Part shown: piece after piece, positions 13,448 through 23,935 of the stretch
Layout: every line of letters begins with the position of its first letter
Position numbering within the stretch: the stretch's first letter is position 1
Assembly: GCF_026210795.1 (NCBI RefSeq)
Contig: NC_089443.1
Location: forward strand, 1,426,001-1,490,000
Length of the DNA stretch: 64,000 bases
Origin: Rhizophagus irregularis
Taxonomy: Eukaryota; Glomeromycota; Glomeromycetes; Glomerales; Glomeraceae
Direction: 5' to 3'
Notes under the pieces: model-generated
What the model was told of the DNA's origin: nothing
The model's input: the letters and a program-made list of their open reading frames with translations, nothing else
Databases searched by the model: none
Position numbers and translations under genes: made by a program

Positions 13448-16007
13448 GAAAAATTTTACGTTAAAAAAAAAATTACGCAGTTTTTAAAAAAGTTACAAAA
13501 AAGGATCTATGCTAGAAATAGTTTATAAATATTAAACGATTCCTTAAAAAGGTTTAGACATTTAGCGTTATTAGCAAAATAATTCCTTAAATTCATGCAG
13601 ATTATGCAGATTCAAAAGGTGCTGATATAATATACTGATGATACTGATATAGTGATATTTTGGGTTGAACAAACAGCGTGCCATTAAACAATAATCATAG
13701 ATATATCGTCAACAATATAAAATTTGGTACCTTTTATTTATTATTTTTTTTTAAAAAAAAATTCATAAGTTACAAATATATATAATTTAACTTTCTCAAT
13801 TGATTTATTTATTATGTGTTTATCATTGCATCAAGTTCAGTTACTGATAAAAAGAATAAAATGAAAATGCTTGATAGTTAAAGGATAGATCCAATACGCA
13901 CTTAATTTAAGAAAACTGATAATATGATCGAGCTCAACTCTAATCGAGTAAGTGGGATGGGATATTTTGTGTCACAATCTGGTTTTTAATCTATGCTTCT
14001 GGCTCATTCAATATATATTTACATCCAAAAGACCACGATCGGTAAAATATAATTTCGAATAAATTTCCTATTATAAATAATCGAGTTTATCACAATAAGC
14101 TTTTTTATTAAAATGTTTACCAAATGAAGTGGATTGCTAATAATAGTGGCAACTTTGAAATGAATAAATTTTTTTACAAAAAAAAAAAACGACTACAATA
14201 ATATTTCTTATTTCTCATTAAAATTTGCATATCTATTGTAAAGGTAAACACAAATTGTTTTTTACATCGGTCACCACTACATCATGCATGGGTAAACCTG
14301 GATCACGTTTAAACTCATCCCGTCCTAAAACTGCTGCGTCCGCATCACGTTTATTGTTTCACGTTTATAAAACCCCGTCCATCACCTATGTCCACATCAC
14401 GTTTATAATCTCCTTGTGGTGCTGCATCTATGCCAGTAATGAAATCAAATTATTATTAACAATTCATTTAGTAATTAATATTAATAAAAAGAGAAATTTT
14501 TTTTTAAAAGATGTGATTATTTACTCGCTAAAGCAAAAGTCAAGGCGAAAATCAACAATAAATGTATAGTGTGATTTATAATTTTTAATTTCTCAGTTGT
14601 TTGTTAATTTTTTTGGAAGAAATTTTTTCTTCTCCTTCTCAGTGTTTATATAAGGGAATTTTTCTATAAAAGTACGTATTTCAAAGTACTTTAAGATTAT
14701 ATTTTTAATAGGTTTTACTAATTAAACACATCCCAACCAGTGATCACGTGAAACAACATCAAGGGTGCGACAAATAGGATTTTGACTAACAAAAAAACGT
14801 CTTTCAGATTACTTTATGGATTACAGAAACGCGAAGGGTGTGATGGTAGTGACAAATAAAATCTATTTTTAGAAGCGGGAGCTGATCTGTATTGCGCCAT
14901 GTTATTGATGTCAAAGTTTACTGTTGAAGAGCAAAGCCACTTTAAATTAATAATTTCAAAATGAGGGTGAAGTAAAGGATGTGTATAAAAGTAATTATTG
15001 CCATGTTTTTCTGTATTGCGCCATGTTAAATTTACTATTGAAGAGCAAAGCCACTTTAAATTAATTTTCCTCCTTTCCCACTTCTCATACTTTCTGTTGA
15101 AAATCCTTACAAACATTTTTTAGACTATTTTTTATTTTTTTTTAGGTTGCTCTTTCGGCTCTTGGATGTGAAATTTTGGTGAGTTAATTTTTTTTAATCG
15201 CTCTTATTTGACGAACGATTAACAGTTCGTTTTCTTAACTCGTCCGAAGCCCGATTGGACAGTTCGGCAGATCGGCGATCTTTATTTTTTTTCAAATTTT
15301 TTTTTAAAATTTTTTATTAAACTCATTTGAGTATTGTGATATTATAAGGGGATATTATTATATCATGAGGGTATTTTGTGAAATGAGTACAAATCATCAT
15401 CCTAATTTTATAGTAACATATCATATTGGTACGACGCAATTTTATTATATATCTTGACGTTTATTTTTATGAAAGTAATAACATTATGCGACTTTTATTT
15501 TATTAAGAAAATTTTCCCAGGATGATTGTGTTTCTTTATTATTGTATCGTCCAAGTTAAGCAATTTTCTCCTGAATATCATATCTAATAATAGTACATCA
15601 TTTGAGAGATTGAGAGATTGCAATATTATATGTTTGGGAAAATTGTAATATTACATCAAATTAAACAGTATATTTTATAAGTAGGTCACTGGAAATTATC
15701 CTTTATTACCAAACAGCACATTCATTAATTACCGATCTGGCAACTGATAAAATTAGAAAATGTTTTTATAGGATTTTATTCACTTGAAGAATGAAGATTA
15801 TTTTACCAATTTACATAAAATAGCATATTAGAATTAGCAACTAATTTTTCGCGTCTTACAATTATTTCTTTATCACATCTTTTTTCTAGTAATTTTTTAC
15901 AGATAATTTGTTTCAAATAAACTTTAAAAAAATATTTATCAATCAATATCTTGAAAGTCTATATATATTTAAAGACTTTATTATTTAAAAATTTTTATTA
16001 AGACACT
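13448..16007. other. Intergenic DNA with repeat fragments
   Basis: No gene was recognised. About 13800-14270 is a diverged relative of 19790-20200: shared blocks include TCATTGCATCA, GCACTTAATT, AATCGAGTAAGTGG, TAATAGTGGCAACTTTGA and TTTTTACATCGGTCA. A direct repeat of about 60 bp occurs at 14887-14951 and 15011-15066, with AGAGCAAAGCCACTTTAAAT in both. At 15130-15260 there is one TTTTTAG / exon-like / GTGAGT module resembling those at 7.3 and 18.8 kb. The last 200 bases before 16008 should contain the pogo gene promoter, but no clear element was seen. Confidence 0.55.
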
Positions 16008-17504
16008 ATGGTTCGTGGAAATGTTAGAGCTCGCCGTGCCAAAATTTCACAAAAAAAGAGACGTCAATGGTCAGCAAGAGAGAAGTTGATGGTAATCGCA
16101 TATTATGAGCAAGGTTATAGCAAACGATCAACAGCAGCTAAATTTGAGATTGAACCAAAACAACTTCGTGACTGGTTGAAAAATAAGGATCAACTTATGA
16201 TAGTAGCTCCCTATATTCAAAAACTTGTTAAAGGTGCGCGTCCAAAATACCAACAGCTCGAAACTGAATTAATAGAATGGTTTAGAGATTCACGAAGGCA
16301 ATTGAAAACAATTTCGCGTTATATGATTCAGGCAAAAGCATGCTCTTTAGCCAAAAAACCATTATATCAAAGAGTGTATCCAGATATAAGAGAGGCGAAG
16401 TTTTCACAGAATTGGGTTGATGGTTTTATGTACCGTAATAATTTAGTCAATAGAAAAAAAACAACAATTGCTCGACGACTTCCAGATGATTACATTGAGC
16501 AACAAAATCAATTTTTATCTTATGTCCTTTTTCGTAGAACAGAGCACCAATATCCATTATCTTTAATTGCAAATATGGATGAAACGCCTATGGCATTTAA
16601 TTTACCAAGCAACACAACACTTGAACATCGTGGTACAAAATCTGTTGCTATTTTATCTACTGGGCACGAACGCGCAAATTTTACTGTTGTTTTAGCTTGT
16701 ATGGCTAATGGTGAAAAATTGCCGCCAGTAATTATTTTCAACCTTGTAAATATTCCGCGAGAGGATTTTCCTGATGGAGTAATTGTTCGTGCTAATCCCA
16801 ATGGTTGGATGAATGAAGAAGAGATGACCTGGTGGATAGAAAATATTTGGACACAACGTGCAAAACAAGGCAGCAACCCAAGATCTCTTTTAGTGTTAGA
16901 TTCTTTTTCTGTACACAAAACTGATGCTATAAAACGTCGATTTCATAGAAAAAATACTGATTTGGCTATTATTCCAGGTGGATTAACTTCTCGTTTACAA
17001 CCAATTGATGTATCATTAAATAAATCTTTTAAAGCTAAGGTAAATTTCATTCATCAAATTTTCTCTGTTAATATAAAATTAATATTATTTTAATAAAATT
17101 AGATGCGACATCTTTATGATCACTGGATGAATGAAGCTATTAAAGAATATACCCCATCTGGAAAAATTAAAAGACCATCGTACTCACTTGTAGCAAATTG
17201 GGTAAAAGAAAGTTGGGATGCAATTGATACCAATTTGATTATACGTTCATTTAAATGTTGTGGTGTTTCAAATGCGATGGATGGGACGGAAGATGATTTA
17301 ATATTTAATTTTAATAAAGTACAAAAAATAAATAATAAAGGGAGAGGAATTGAAGCAAATGATGAAATTCATGAAGAAAGTAGCAATAGTGATTATGAAC
17401 CAGATGATAATGGATCGGATGATAGTGATAATAGCGGATGTGAATCAGATGATGATTATTATAACAAAAATGAAAACCGTAATGTGCTTCAAGATTGGAA
17501 TTAG
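16008..17504 (+). CDS. pogo/Tigger-like DDE transposase
   Basis: Two exons (16008-17039 and 17103-17504) joined by a 63-nt GT-AG intron give 477 residues with no internal stop. The N-terminus is basic. A helix-turn-helix of CENP-B/pogo type follows at about 21-62 (WSAREK...RDWLKNK), then a second DNA-binding region to about 160. The DDE core has D191 in the MDETP motif, D298 in LVLDSFSVH and D334 in QPIDVSLNKSFK, so the catalytic triad is complete with a D298-D334 spacing typical of pogo. The C-terminus carries the SNAMDGTEDDLIF motif and an acidic Asp/Ser-rich tail. It could be an active transposase or a domesticated copy. I could not define terminal inverted repeats or a TA duplication with confidence. 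A run of TACCCGRGT-type text at about 17706-17800 may be a terminal region. Confidence 0.85.
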
Positions 17505-18260
17505 TAATGCCGGTATATCAAATTGCAAATTTTATTTGAATTTTGTATTCGTACTAATTTTGTTATAGTAAATATGTTAAAAGTCTAATAATAAATAAAT
17601 GCTAAATATTAGAGTTATACTATCATATTTAAGTTGATTTATTTATTGATCGTTTATTGGTTGATAGTGGAACATATGAAATTTGTGACACAAAATAAAA
17701 TATCCGATTTGTACCCGGGTCTTATACAAAATACCCATGAAAAAAATTGAATTATACCCGAGTCTAGAAAAATTTTTTTATATCTAATAAAATACCCGAC
17801 ATGGGGATGTGCAGCGCGGCACGGTACTATCTGTAATATGCTCTAAACTACTTTATCAATTTCTATATCTATATGATTATTTTTTTATCTAACCTAGCAT
17901 GCTTATTTTACACATTTTTGTCTTCCTCTCCCTTCCTTATGGAATTCTTGTCAAACAGCTTGCATTTATCAGATTCTATTCTTGGAACTCTTCTCGCGTT
18001 GGTATTTTATTATTATTATTATCCATCACATTCAATCCCGCTAACCACGCTCCAACCATCCTAATTTTCTTCGCCTCAACTTCCTTTTCTACTTTTTCAT
18101 TCTTATCTTCTGGCAGCTCCTTTCTTCTTTTTTCAACTCATTAATCACCTCCATTACCTTCTTCAGGGTTGTATATTCATTAATTTTTGTTGATTGGATA
18201 AACGGCCGGTGTTTTTTCATTAAAGATACCTTGTCTAAACTTATTCAATTTATGCATAGT
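17505..18260. other. Gap between the pogo gene and the GATCCGGAT element
   Basis: About 17680-17800 has degenerate repeats of ATACCCG (ACCCGGGTCT, ACCCGAGTCT, ACCCGAC), possibly a subterminal region of a DNA transposon. About 17830-18180 is pyrimidine-rich, and the overlapping open frames in it are not coding-like. No gene was recognised. Confidence 0.4.
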
Positions 18261-18738
18261 GTTAAGATCCGGATCAAGGTTAATCCGTCAATCCAGCGGA
18301 ATTCATTTGTATCATCCGCTAATATTTCAGTTGAATCCAACGGATTCGTTTACTGTCACGCGATTTATTAAGCATAAAATAGATGTCATTATTATTCTTT
18401 TTTCTTTCTACATACAAGCAAGTTCGAATTCCTGATTTTTTTTTTTTTCACATAAAAAAAAGGCACAATAATTATAATAACATCGTATTTTGTCATAAAA
18501 AATCCCTTCCTTTTTTTTTCTTTTCTTATTCAAACATGGTTGATCAAATTTGATATTTAAGCTATGTACGATCCTTTCCTTTTTTGGATTTGTATAACGT
18601 TATTTCCTTTTTTGGAATTATAATTCGGGCCGGCATCATGAATCCAAAATCCATAAGGATTATCCGGATGATCATTGATGATAGATAAAATTAATCATGG
18701 ATCGGATTGATGGATCACGGATTCATCCGGATCGTAAC
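18261..18738. mobile_element. Non-autonomous element with GATCCGGAT inverted ends
   Basis: The left end reads GTTAAGATCCGGATCAAGG. The right end in reverse complement reads GTTACGATCCGGATGAATCC. Both ends continue with more ATCCG/CAATCC motifs. The interior, about 450 bp, has no coding potential. No perfect target duplication was found, so the exact ends may be a few bases out. Confidence 0.55.
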
Positions 18739-18799
18739 ATATCAAATTTTATTTTTTTATATTTTTTTTTAATATTTTAATATTTTATTTTTTGTGTAT

Positions 18800-19215
18800 C
18801 CGGAAAACAAGTTTAGGAACTCTTTTGAAAGGTAAGTTTTGAATTTTTTCTAAAAAATTTACATTTTTTTCATTAAGAACGTATACTAACGTTCTTTTTT
18901 AATTTTTTTTTATAAAGAGTGTGGCTCTCTATCCTTTTAAGTTTCAAGATGAAATGGACGTAAGGTATGCCAATGGAAGAATATTTTTTAATTTTTTCAT
19001 TATGAACGTTTACTAACGTTCTTCTCTATCTTTTTTCTAGAGAACGGCTCCCTGGACCTTTCAAAATGAAGTAGATGCAAGGTATGCTGGGAGAAGAGGA
19101 ATTTTATTTTTTTTAAAAAATTTTTTCGTTAAGAGCGTTAGTTCCTAATGTTCTTTAATATTTTTTTTTTTTAGAGAACAGCTAGTTTCATGGGTTCCAG
19201 ACTAGCTCTCTTTGT
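18800..19215 (+). repeat. Tandem mini-exon/intron modules (three to four copies)
   Basis: Exon-like blocks of related sequence follow pyrimidine tracts with acceptors and end in donors. They are 18918-18964 (donor GTATGC at 18965), 19041-19081 (donor GTATGC at 19082) and one starting at 19175; an earlier donor GTAAGT is at 18832. The first two full blocks share GGCTC, then CCTTTT or CCTTTC, then AATGRA, then AAG. Each intervening intron has an imperfect hairpin around ACTAACGTTCTT preceded by AAGAACGT, ATGAACGT or AAGAGCGT. The hairpin's second arm contains a CTAAC branch-like site. No long open frame joins the blocks. Confidence 0.55.
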
Positions 19216-20612
19216 GAAAATGTTGGTATTCACTTGTTCTTTCGCTTTTTTTTTTGCTATTACTACCATTTATTTATTTTCTTTTTTTTTTTAAATTTCG
19301 GATGGCTTGTATTTAGGGTAAGTTTTGGTATCTTGCTTTTTTCTTAAGCTTTCATTTAACAAACCAATTTTATTCTTTTTTTTAGGCAAATAACTAATAT
19401 ATTATGAACGGTTCCAGTCCAATAATTAAGTGAGCGATCGTCTTAATGTGCAGTAACATGTAGACGAATTACCTATCAGATTGTATCCAAAAGTTCACGA
19501 TTACTTGCACGATTTGGTCACTATTTGTTTGCTATTTGGACACAATTTAATACATTTTAGCGAAGAAACCAACATCTTCTTACCATAATCTTGTGATTCT
19601 GCATTTGTATCACGCAGTTTTTCACATGAATCGTAAAACTTCAAATTGAATAAAAAAATGATTATAATAGAAAATGATTTAAACGATTTTTAATAATTCT
19701 AAAACAGACGGATAAAATAAATTACGGTAATAATGTTTTGCTATGCATAAATTATATATTTATATTTGTTATATCCATGCATGTGATATGGATAATCGCT
19801 TTTATTTATTGGGTTTTTTTGTTATATCATTGCATCAGGTTCAAATATAGTACACAATTACCGATTATAAAAAGAATATTAATAGTTAAAGAATATGCAC
19901 TTAATTCAACTGATAATATGGTCAATCATGGGTGCTATCTTTATCGAGATCATTGTACAATAACAGGACTAATCGAGTAAGTGGACAATGGACATCTTGT
20001 CATAATCCAGTTTTTTGAGCCTAAAAAATAATACAGCCGATCTTAGGCGAATCGACCGATTAAAATGTTTTACCGAAATTTACTAATAATAGTGGCAACT
20101 TTGAAAAAATAAATTTCTTTTTAGGAAAAAAACCTCTAAACTTTATTTCTCATTAAATTTACATATTTTAAACACACAAATTAGTTTTTACATCGGTCAA
20201 AACTTATTTATTATTGCAAAGTACTTGTTACATCGTGGGTGAATTTGATTTATTTATTTCACTTTAAATTCATATTTATTAAAATGCTACAAAATATGTT
20301 ATTTATATATATAAAATGTTTATGCTTGTTTTAAATTTAATAAATATCATTTTCCTAGAATCAACAAACTCAACATCTTCCAATTCAATTTAAAAATTTA
20401 AATTTGAGTTACGAATCAAAATCGAATCAAAATCGAATCTCGTTTCATGGTCATGTGATTTTACTAATTAAGCCCAATCAGATTCAAAATCAGTTTTTGA
20501 AGCATAATTTTATATTTCTAAGATTAAGACATGGCAAATTAAGAAAATACATTGAGCTTTGAACCATTTAATTATACAAATGACCCATCACAAGTAATTT
20601 AAACCTCTAGAG
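19216..20612. other. Intergenic DNA with dispersed repeat copies
   Basis: About 19640-19720 resembles 23030-23110 (shared ACTTCAAATTGAA and AATTCTAAAACAG). About 19790-20200 resembles 13800-14270. These are probably copies of one decayed repeat family. The 80-codon open frame at 19738-19980 lies inside this repeat and is unlikely to be a gene. Confidence 0.5.
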
Positions 20613-20999
20613 CCCTATAAGAAATATGTATACGGAAAGGATACGTTTTGTATACATTTTATGTACGTTTCTATAGATTCCGTATACAAATTCCGTATAT
20701 TTAATAAGCAATTCATTTTTGAACATTTTTTAAAAAAACTAATGTATAAGAAAATGTATACGGAAAAAATTAATCATGCGGAATGTATACGGAATTTTTA
20801 AACTTAACGGTTAATATATTTAGAAGATAATTTTACAAAAATCCCGTATCATAGTAACACGAGATCACATGATTGTTTATTGTTTTGTTATGATACGTTT
20901 TTTGTTTTTATATAAACCCTTACTTTGATGAGTTTGATCTTCCGATCTTCCTTTCTGTCTTTCCTTTCCTTTCTCTTTCTCTTGTCTTATTTTTGTTAT

Positions 21000-21310
21000 T
21001 TTTTCTAAATTTTTCTTCTTACTTCGTCACCCCCTTTTAAAAACAAATTTTTTTTTTCGTACCTCACTTTAAAAAAATTTTTTTTCGTCACTCTTTGAAA
21101 AAAATTTTTTTTCGTCACTCCCTTAAAAAAAAATTGTTTCTTTTATTCCCACTCTTCTTTTTTTTTAAAAAAATTTTTCTATTTCCTCTTTATAAAAAAA
21201 TTTTTATTTTTCTAACTTTGACGTCCTCTCTTTAAAAAAAAATTTTTTTTTAACTTTCCTAACTTCGTTATCCCTCTTTTTAAAAAAATATTTTTTTTGG
21301 TTTATTCTTT
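21000..21310. repeat. Tandem repeat with AAAAAAATTTTTTT palindromes
   Basis: About eight degenerate units of 30-45 bp each contain a TTTAAAAAAATTTTTTT palindrome followed by a pyrimidine-rich piece such as CGTCACTCCCT. It lies inside the CCCTATAA-ended element and has no coding potential. Confidence 0.6.
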
Positions 21311-22016
21311 ATTCCCCTTTCTTCTTTATTTATATTTAATTTCATAGGCCAGCAGATTTTTTTTGTGAGAATATTCAGTTTCTTTTTTCTTTTTTGTTGA
21401 TCAGTTTGGGAGTCCTTTTCTTTTTGTAGGATGATTCAGGATTTTTTTTCTTTTTTTAGGTCAAATTTTCTTGTTTTTTTGTAGGTTGGGTTCAGATTCT
21501 TTTTGTAGGTTGTTTCAGTTTTGTTGCTTCAGAGTCTTCTTTTTTTGTAGGTCAGTTTTGGATTTATTTTGTTGTTTTGGTTTCTTTTTCATTAGACGCC
21601 TCATAATTCTTTCTTTTATGTAGGTCAGACATTCTGGAGTTCTCTTTCTTTTTTTGTAGGAATGCTGACCTTTGGTGACTTGGACGATTGCAGATACTAT
21701 ATGAGGGGGGGTTTTGTTTCCAATTTTTTTTTTGTTCTTTTAGGTTGTTTGACTCCAAATGAACCTGAACTTGTTGCAATAGGTGGTTTTAATAAGGAGG
21801 GAATTTTCATAATGTATTTGTACTTTGTTTATTTTTTATTTTTTATTTAATTTAATAAAGTGAAATTAGATTTATGTAAATACAATTATAGTAAACTGTA
21901 ATACAAATAGTAAATTCAGTGACCAAATCGTATAAATTTCGTGATAAAATCAGTGATCAAATCATGTAAATTCCATATAAATCCCGTGCAAATTCCGTAT
22001 CCAAACCATATTTTAG

Positions 22017-22761
22017 GAGCATCCTTATCCTGGGCCACGGTCCAGATGCTTATCCTAGACCAGCAAATCTAATTGGATGAGATTGTTTTGTGTAACATTT
22101 GTCTTTAAAAAAAAACACAATTCGCGTTTTTTAAAAAAAAAGTTACGAAATGCCTTTTTTTAAAAGCATTTAATACTACCGTTTTAAAGTAATATGTCAT
22201 TTAAAATTTGTATTTTGGTATGAATTTTATTAAACTTTATTAATAAATAAGTAAAATTGCATATATAACTTTATAAAAAAGGTCTTTACATTATTTTTTA
22301 CTGTAATATTATTATTAAAATTATTTTAACGTTAATATCAAAATAAAAGTACAAAGTAATATTATATTAGCTTTATAAGTAATGTTATAAATGTGTAATT
22401 TACAACCTTTTTTGAACAACTTCGCTTAACCCCAAAGCTTTTTTAAAAAAAAACACTTGATTTCCAGAATAATGTCAATATACTGTATCATAAAACTCTT
22501 CAAAAAGAAAATAAAAAACATTTAGTATTATCATAAAACTACAATAAATACAATTAAAATTAAATATACAAACTGAAATGAAATATGAAATACTAAGTAC
22601 TAACATACCACAAAAAAGAATAGAGAAAGAGTGAAAGATAGGAAGAGTGAAAGATAAAATAAATTATGCCGGAGTTATGTAATAAAAAGTGCTGATTAGC
22701 CAATCAAAAGTTGACTAGTCCAGAATAAGCATCTGGACCGGTGGATCAGGTTAAGGATGGC
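22017..22761. mobile_element. Non-autonomous Mutator-like element with 10-bp target duplication
   Basis: Terminal inverted repeats of about 60 bp are clear. Both arms contain CATCCTTA, then CCTG, then GGTCCAGATGCTTAT, then CTAGAC or CTGGAC, then ATTGG. CATATTTTAG flanks both sides (22007-22016 and 22762-22771), a 10-bp target duplication (11 bp if a shared C is counted). Long inverted repeats plus 9-11-bp duplications are typical of Mutator-like elements. The 0.7-kb interior is AT-rich and non-coding, so it is non-autonomous. It sits inside the CCCTATAA-ended element and is therefore younger. A related end is visible near 36217-36280. Confidence 0.75.
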
Positions 22762-22880
22762 CATATTTTAGTGATACGGAGTTGTGCATTTTTCCGTATC
22801 CTATTATGATACGTTATTTCTAAGGAAAAAAATCGTATAAAAACTTTATAAAAAACGTATCCAATTTTTTTATAGGGGAG

Positions 22881-23145
22881 ATACTACCACTGATCAAGAG
22901 TTTATTTTATTAGTAATGATATATTCAGAAAGGTATAGTAATACATATAAAAATAGTTAGTTTCAAAACGTGTTATAAATACGAGCGAGTTTTATAGATA
23001 AGCTTGAAATTGGTTTACCGAAATAGAGTTAAGACTTCAAATTGAAAAAAAAGATTATAAAATAAATTATTTTCTTAAATAATTCTAAAACAGGTAAAAT
23101 AAAATAAATTCTTAGGACAGAATATAAAGAATGGCTTTAATATTA
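22881..23145. other. Spacer between two mobile elements
   Basis: No gene was seen. About 23030-23110 belongs to the dispersed repeat also found at 19640-19720. The last 8 bases before the hAT element (TATAGTAT, 23146-23153) are its target duplication. Confidence 0.5.
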
Positions 23146-23935
23146 TATAGTATTAGTGTTGTTAAGTCCAAGCCACGCCGAACCAAGCCGAACCAAGCCA
23201 ATGGAGCCAATTCGGCTCAGTTTCAGGTTAGAAGCCGATTTGGTTTAGCTCGGCTTGAGGGAAATTAAACCACGGTTCGGTTTGGCTTGAGCCGGTTTAA
23301 GTTGATGGAGCCGATGGAGCTGATCACCTGATTTAGGTTTTACAAGCGTTAAAACTTAAATTTAAATGTATCATTGACTCATTGTATCATTGTATCAATA
23401 AAAAAAATAAATCTCTTTATTCTGTTTTGCAAAAAAGAAAAAAACTTTAATACCTGTCCATTCTGTTGTCTCTAAGCCCAAGAACCGAAATGTCTTAAAG
23501 CAAAGTTTGTAATTAACGAAAGGAAATGAAAAGAAAAGGAAATAATAAAGAAAAACCTTCTATCTCTTCATCTTAGTCATCTCCAAGCCAAAGAGCCGAA
23601 ATATCTGAAGAAGAAGTTCGTAATTAGCAAAAAGAAACAAAAAAAAGAAAAGAAAAGAACTCAATATCAATACCTGTAACCTGTCAGATTTAGAATTTTT
23701 TTTTCGATGCAGTACAGCAGTATAAGTTAATAATAAATAAGAATTATATTATTAAGTGGCCAAGGAGTTTTTTATTAAATAGTAGGTGATTTTGCTGAGC
23801 GTCTAGCAAAAAATGATCACTTGATCAGATCATCAAATGATCAAAATCAAGATTATCTTTTTTTTTTAAATTATCTTTTTTTGCATTGCTCGTTCATTTA
23901 AAATTCTTTATAAAAATAAGAAAACTTTTTTTACC

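Larger units (their letters stand above)
20613..22877. mobile_element. 2.27-kb element with CCCTATAA ends and GAG target duplication
   Basis: The left end reads CCCTATAAGAAAT and the right end in reverse complement reads CCCTATAAAAAAATT; both soon reach a GGATACGTTTT motif. GAG flanks both sides (20610-20612 and 22878-22880), a 3-bp target duplication. The subterminal regions are full of GTATAC/CGTATAC motifs. The interior has no transposase: it holds AT-palindrome tandem repeats (about 21000-21300), a T-rich array with repeated TTTTTGTAGG (about 21340-21660) and a nested Mutator-like element (22017-22761). The same ends with a 3-bp duplication occur in the 109-bp MITE at 24741. A 3-bp duplication suits CACTA/CMC or Harbinger-like elements; the superfamily is not proven. 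Confidence 0.7.

Noticed and set aside
16520..16918. Minus-strand open frame within the pogo gene
   Set aside because: Antisense shadow of a well-supported coding exon.
13950..17700. GGATATTTTGTGTCACAA at 13961 and its complement near 17682 as pogo terminal repeats
   Set aside because: The match is short and gapped, a similar text recurs at 20000 as part of another repeat, and no TA duplication is evident.
18420..18452. GTTCGAATTC followed by a long T run, like a tRNA B box with terminator
   Set aside because: No A box, anticodon arm or acceptor stem can be drawn upstream.
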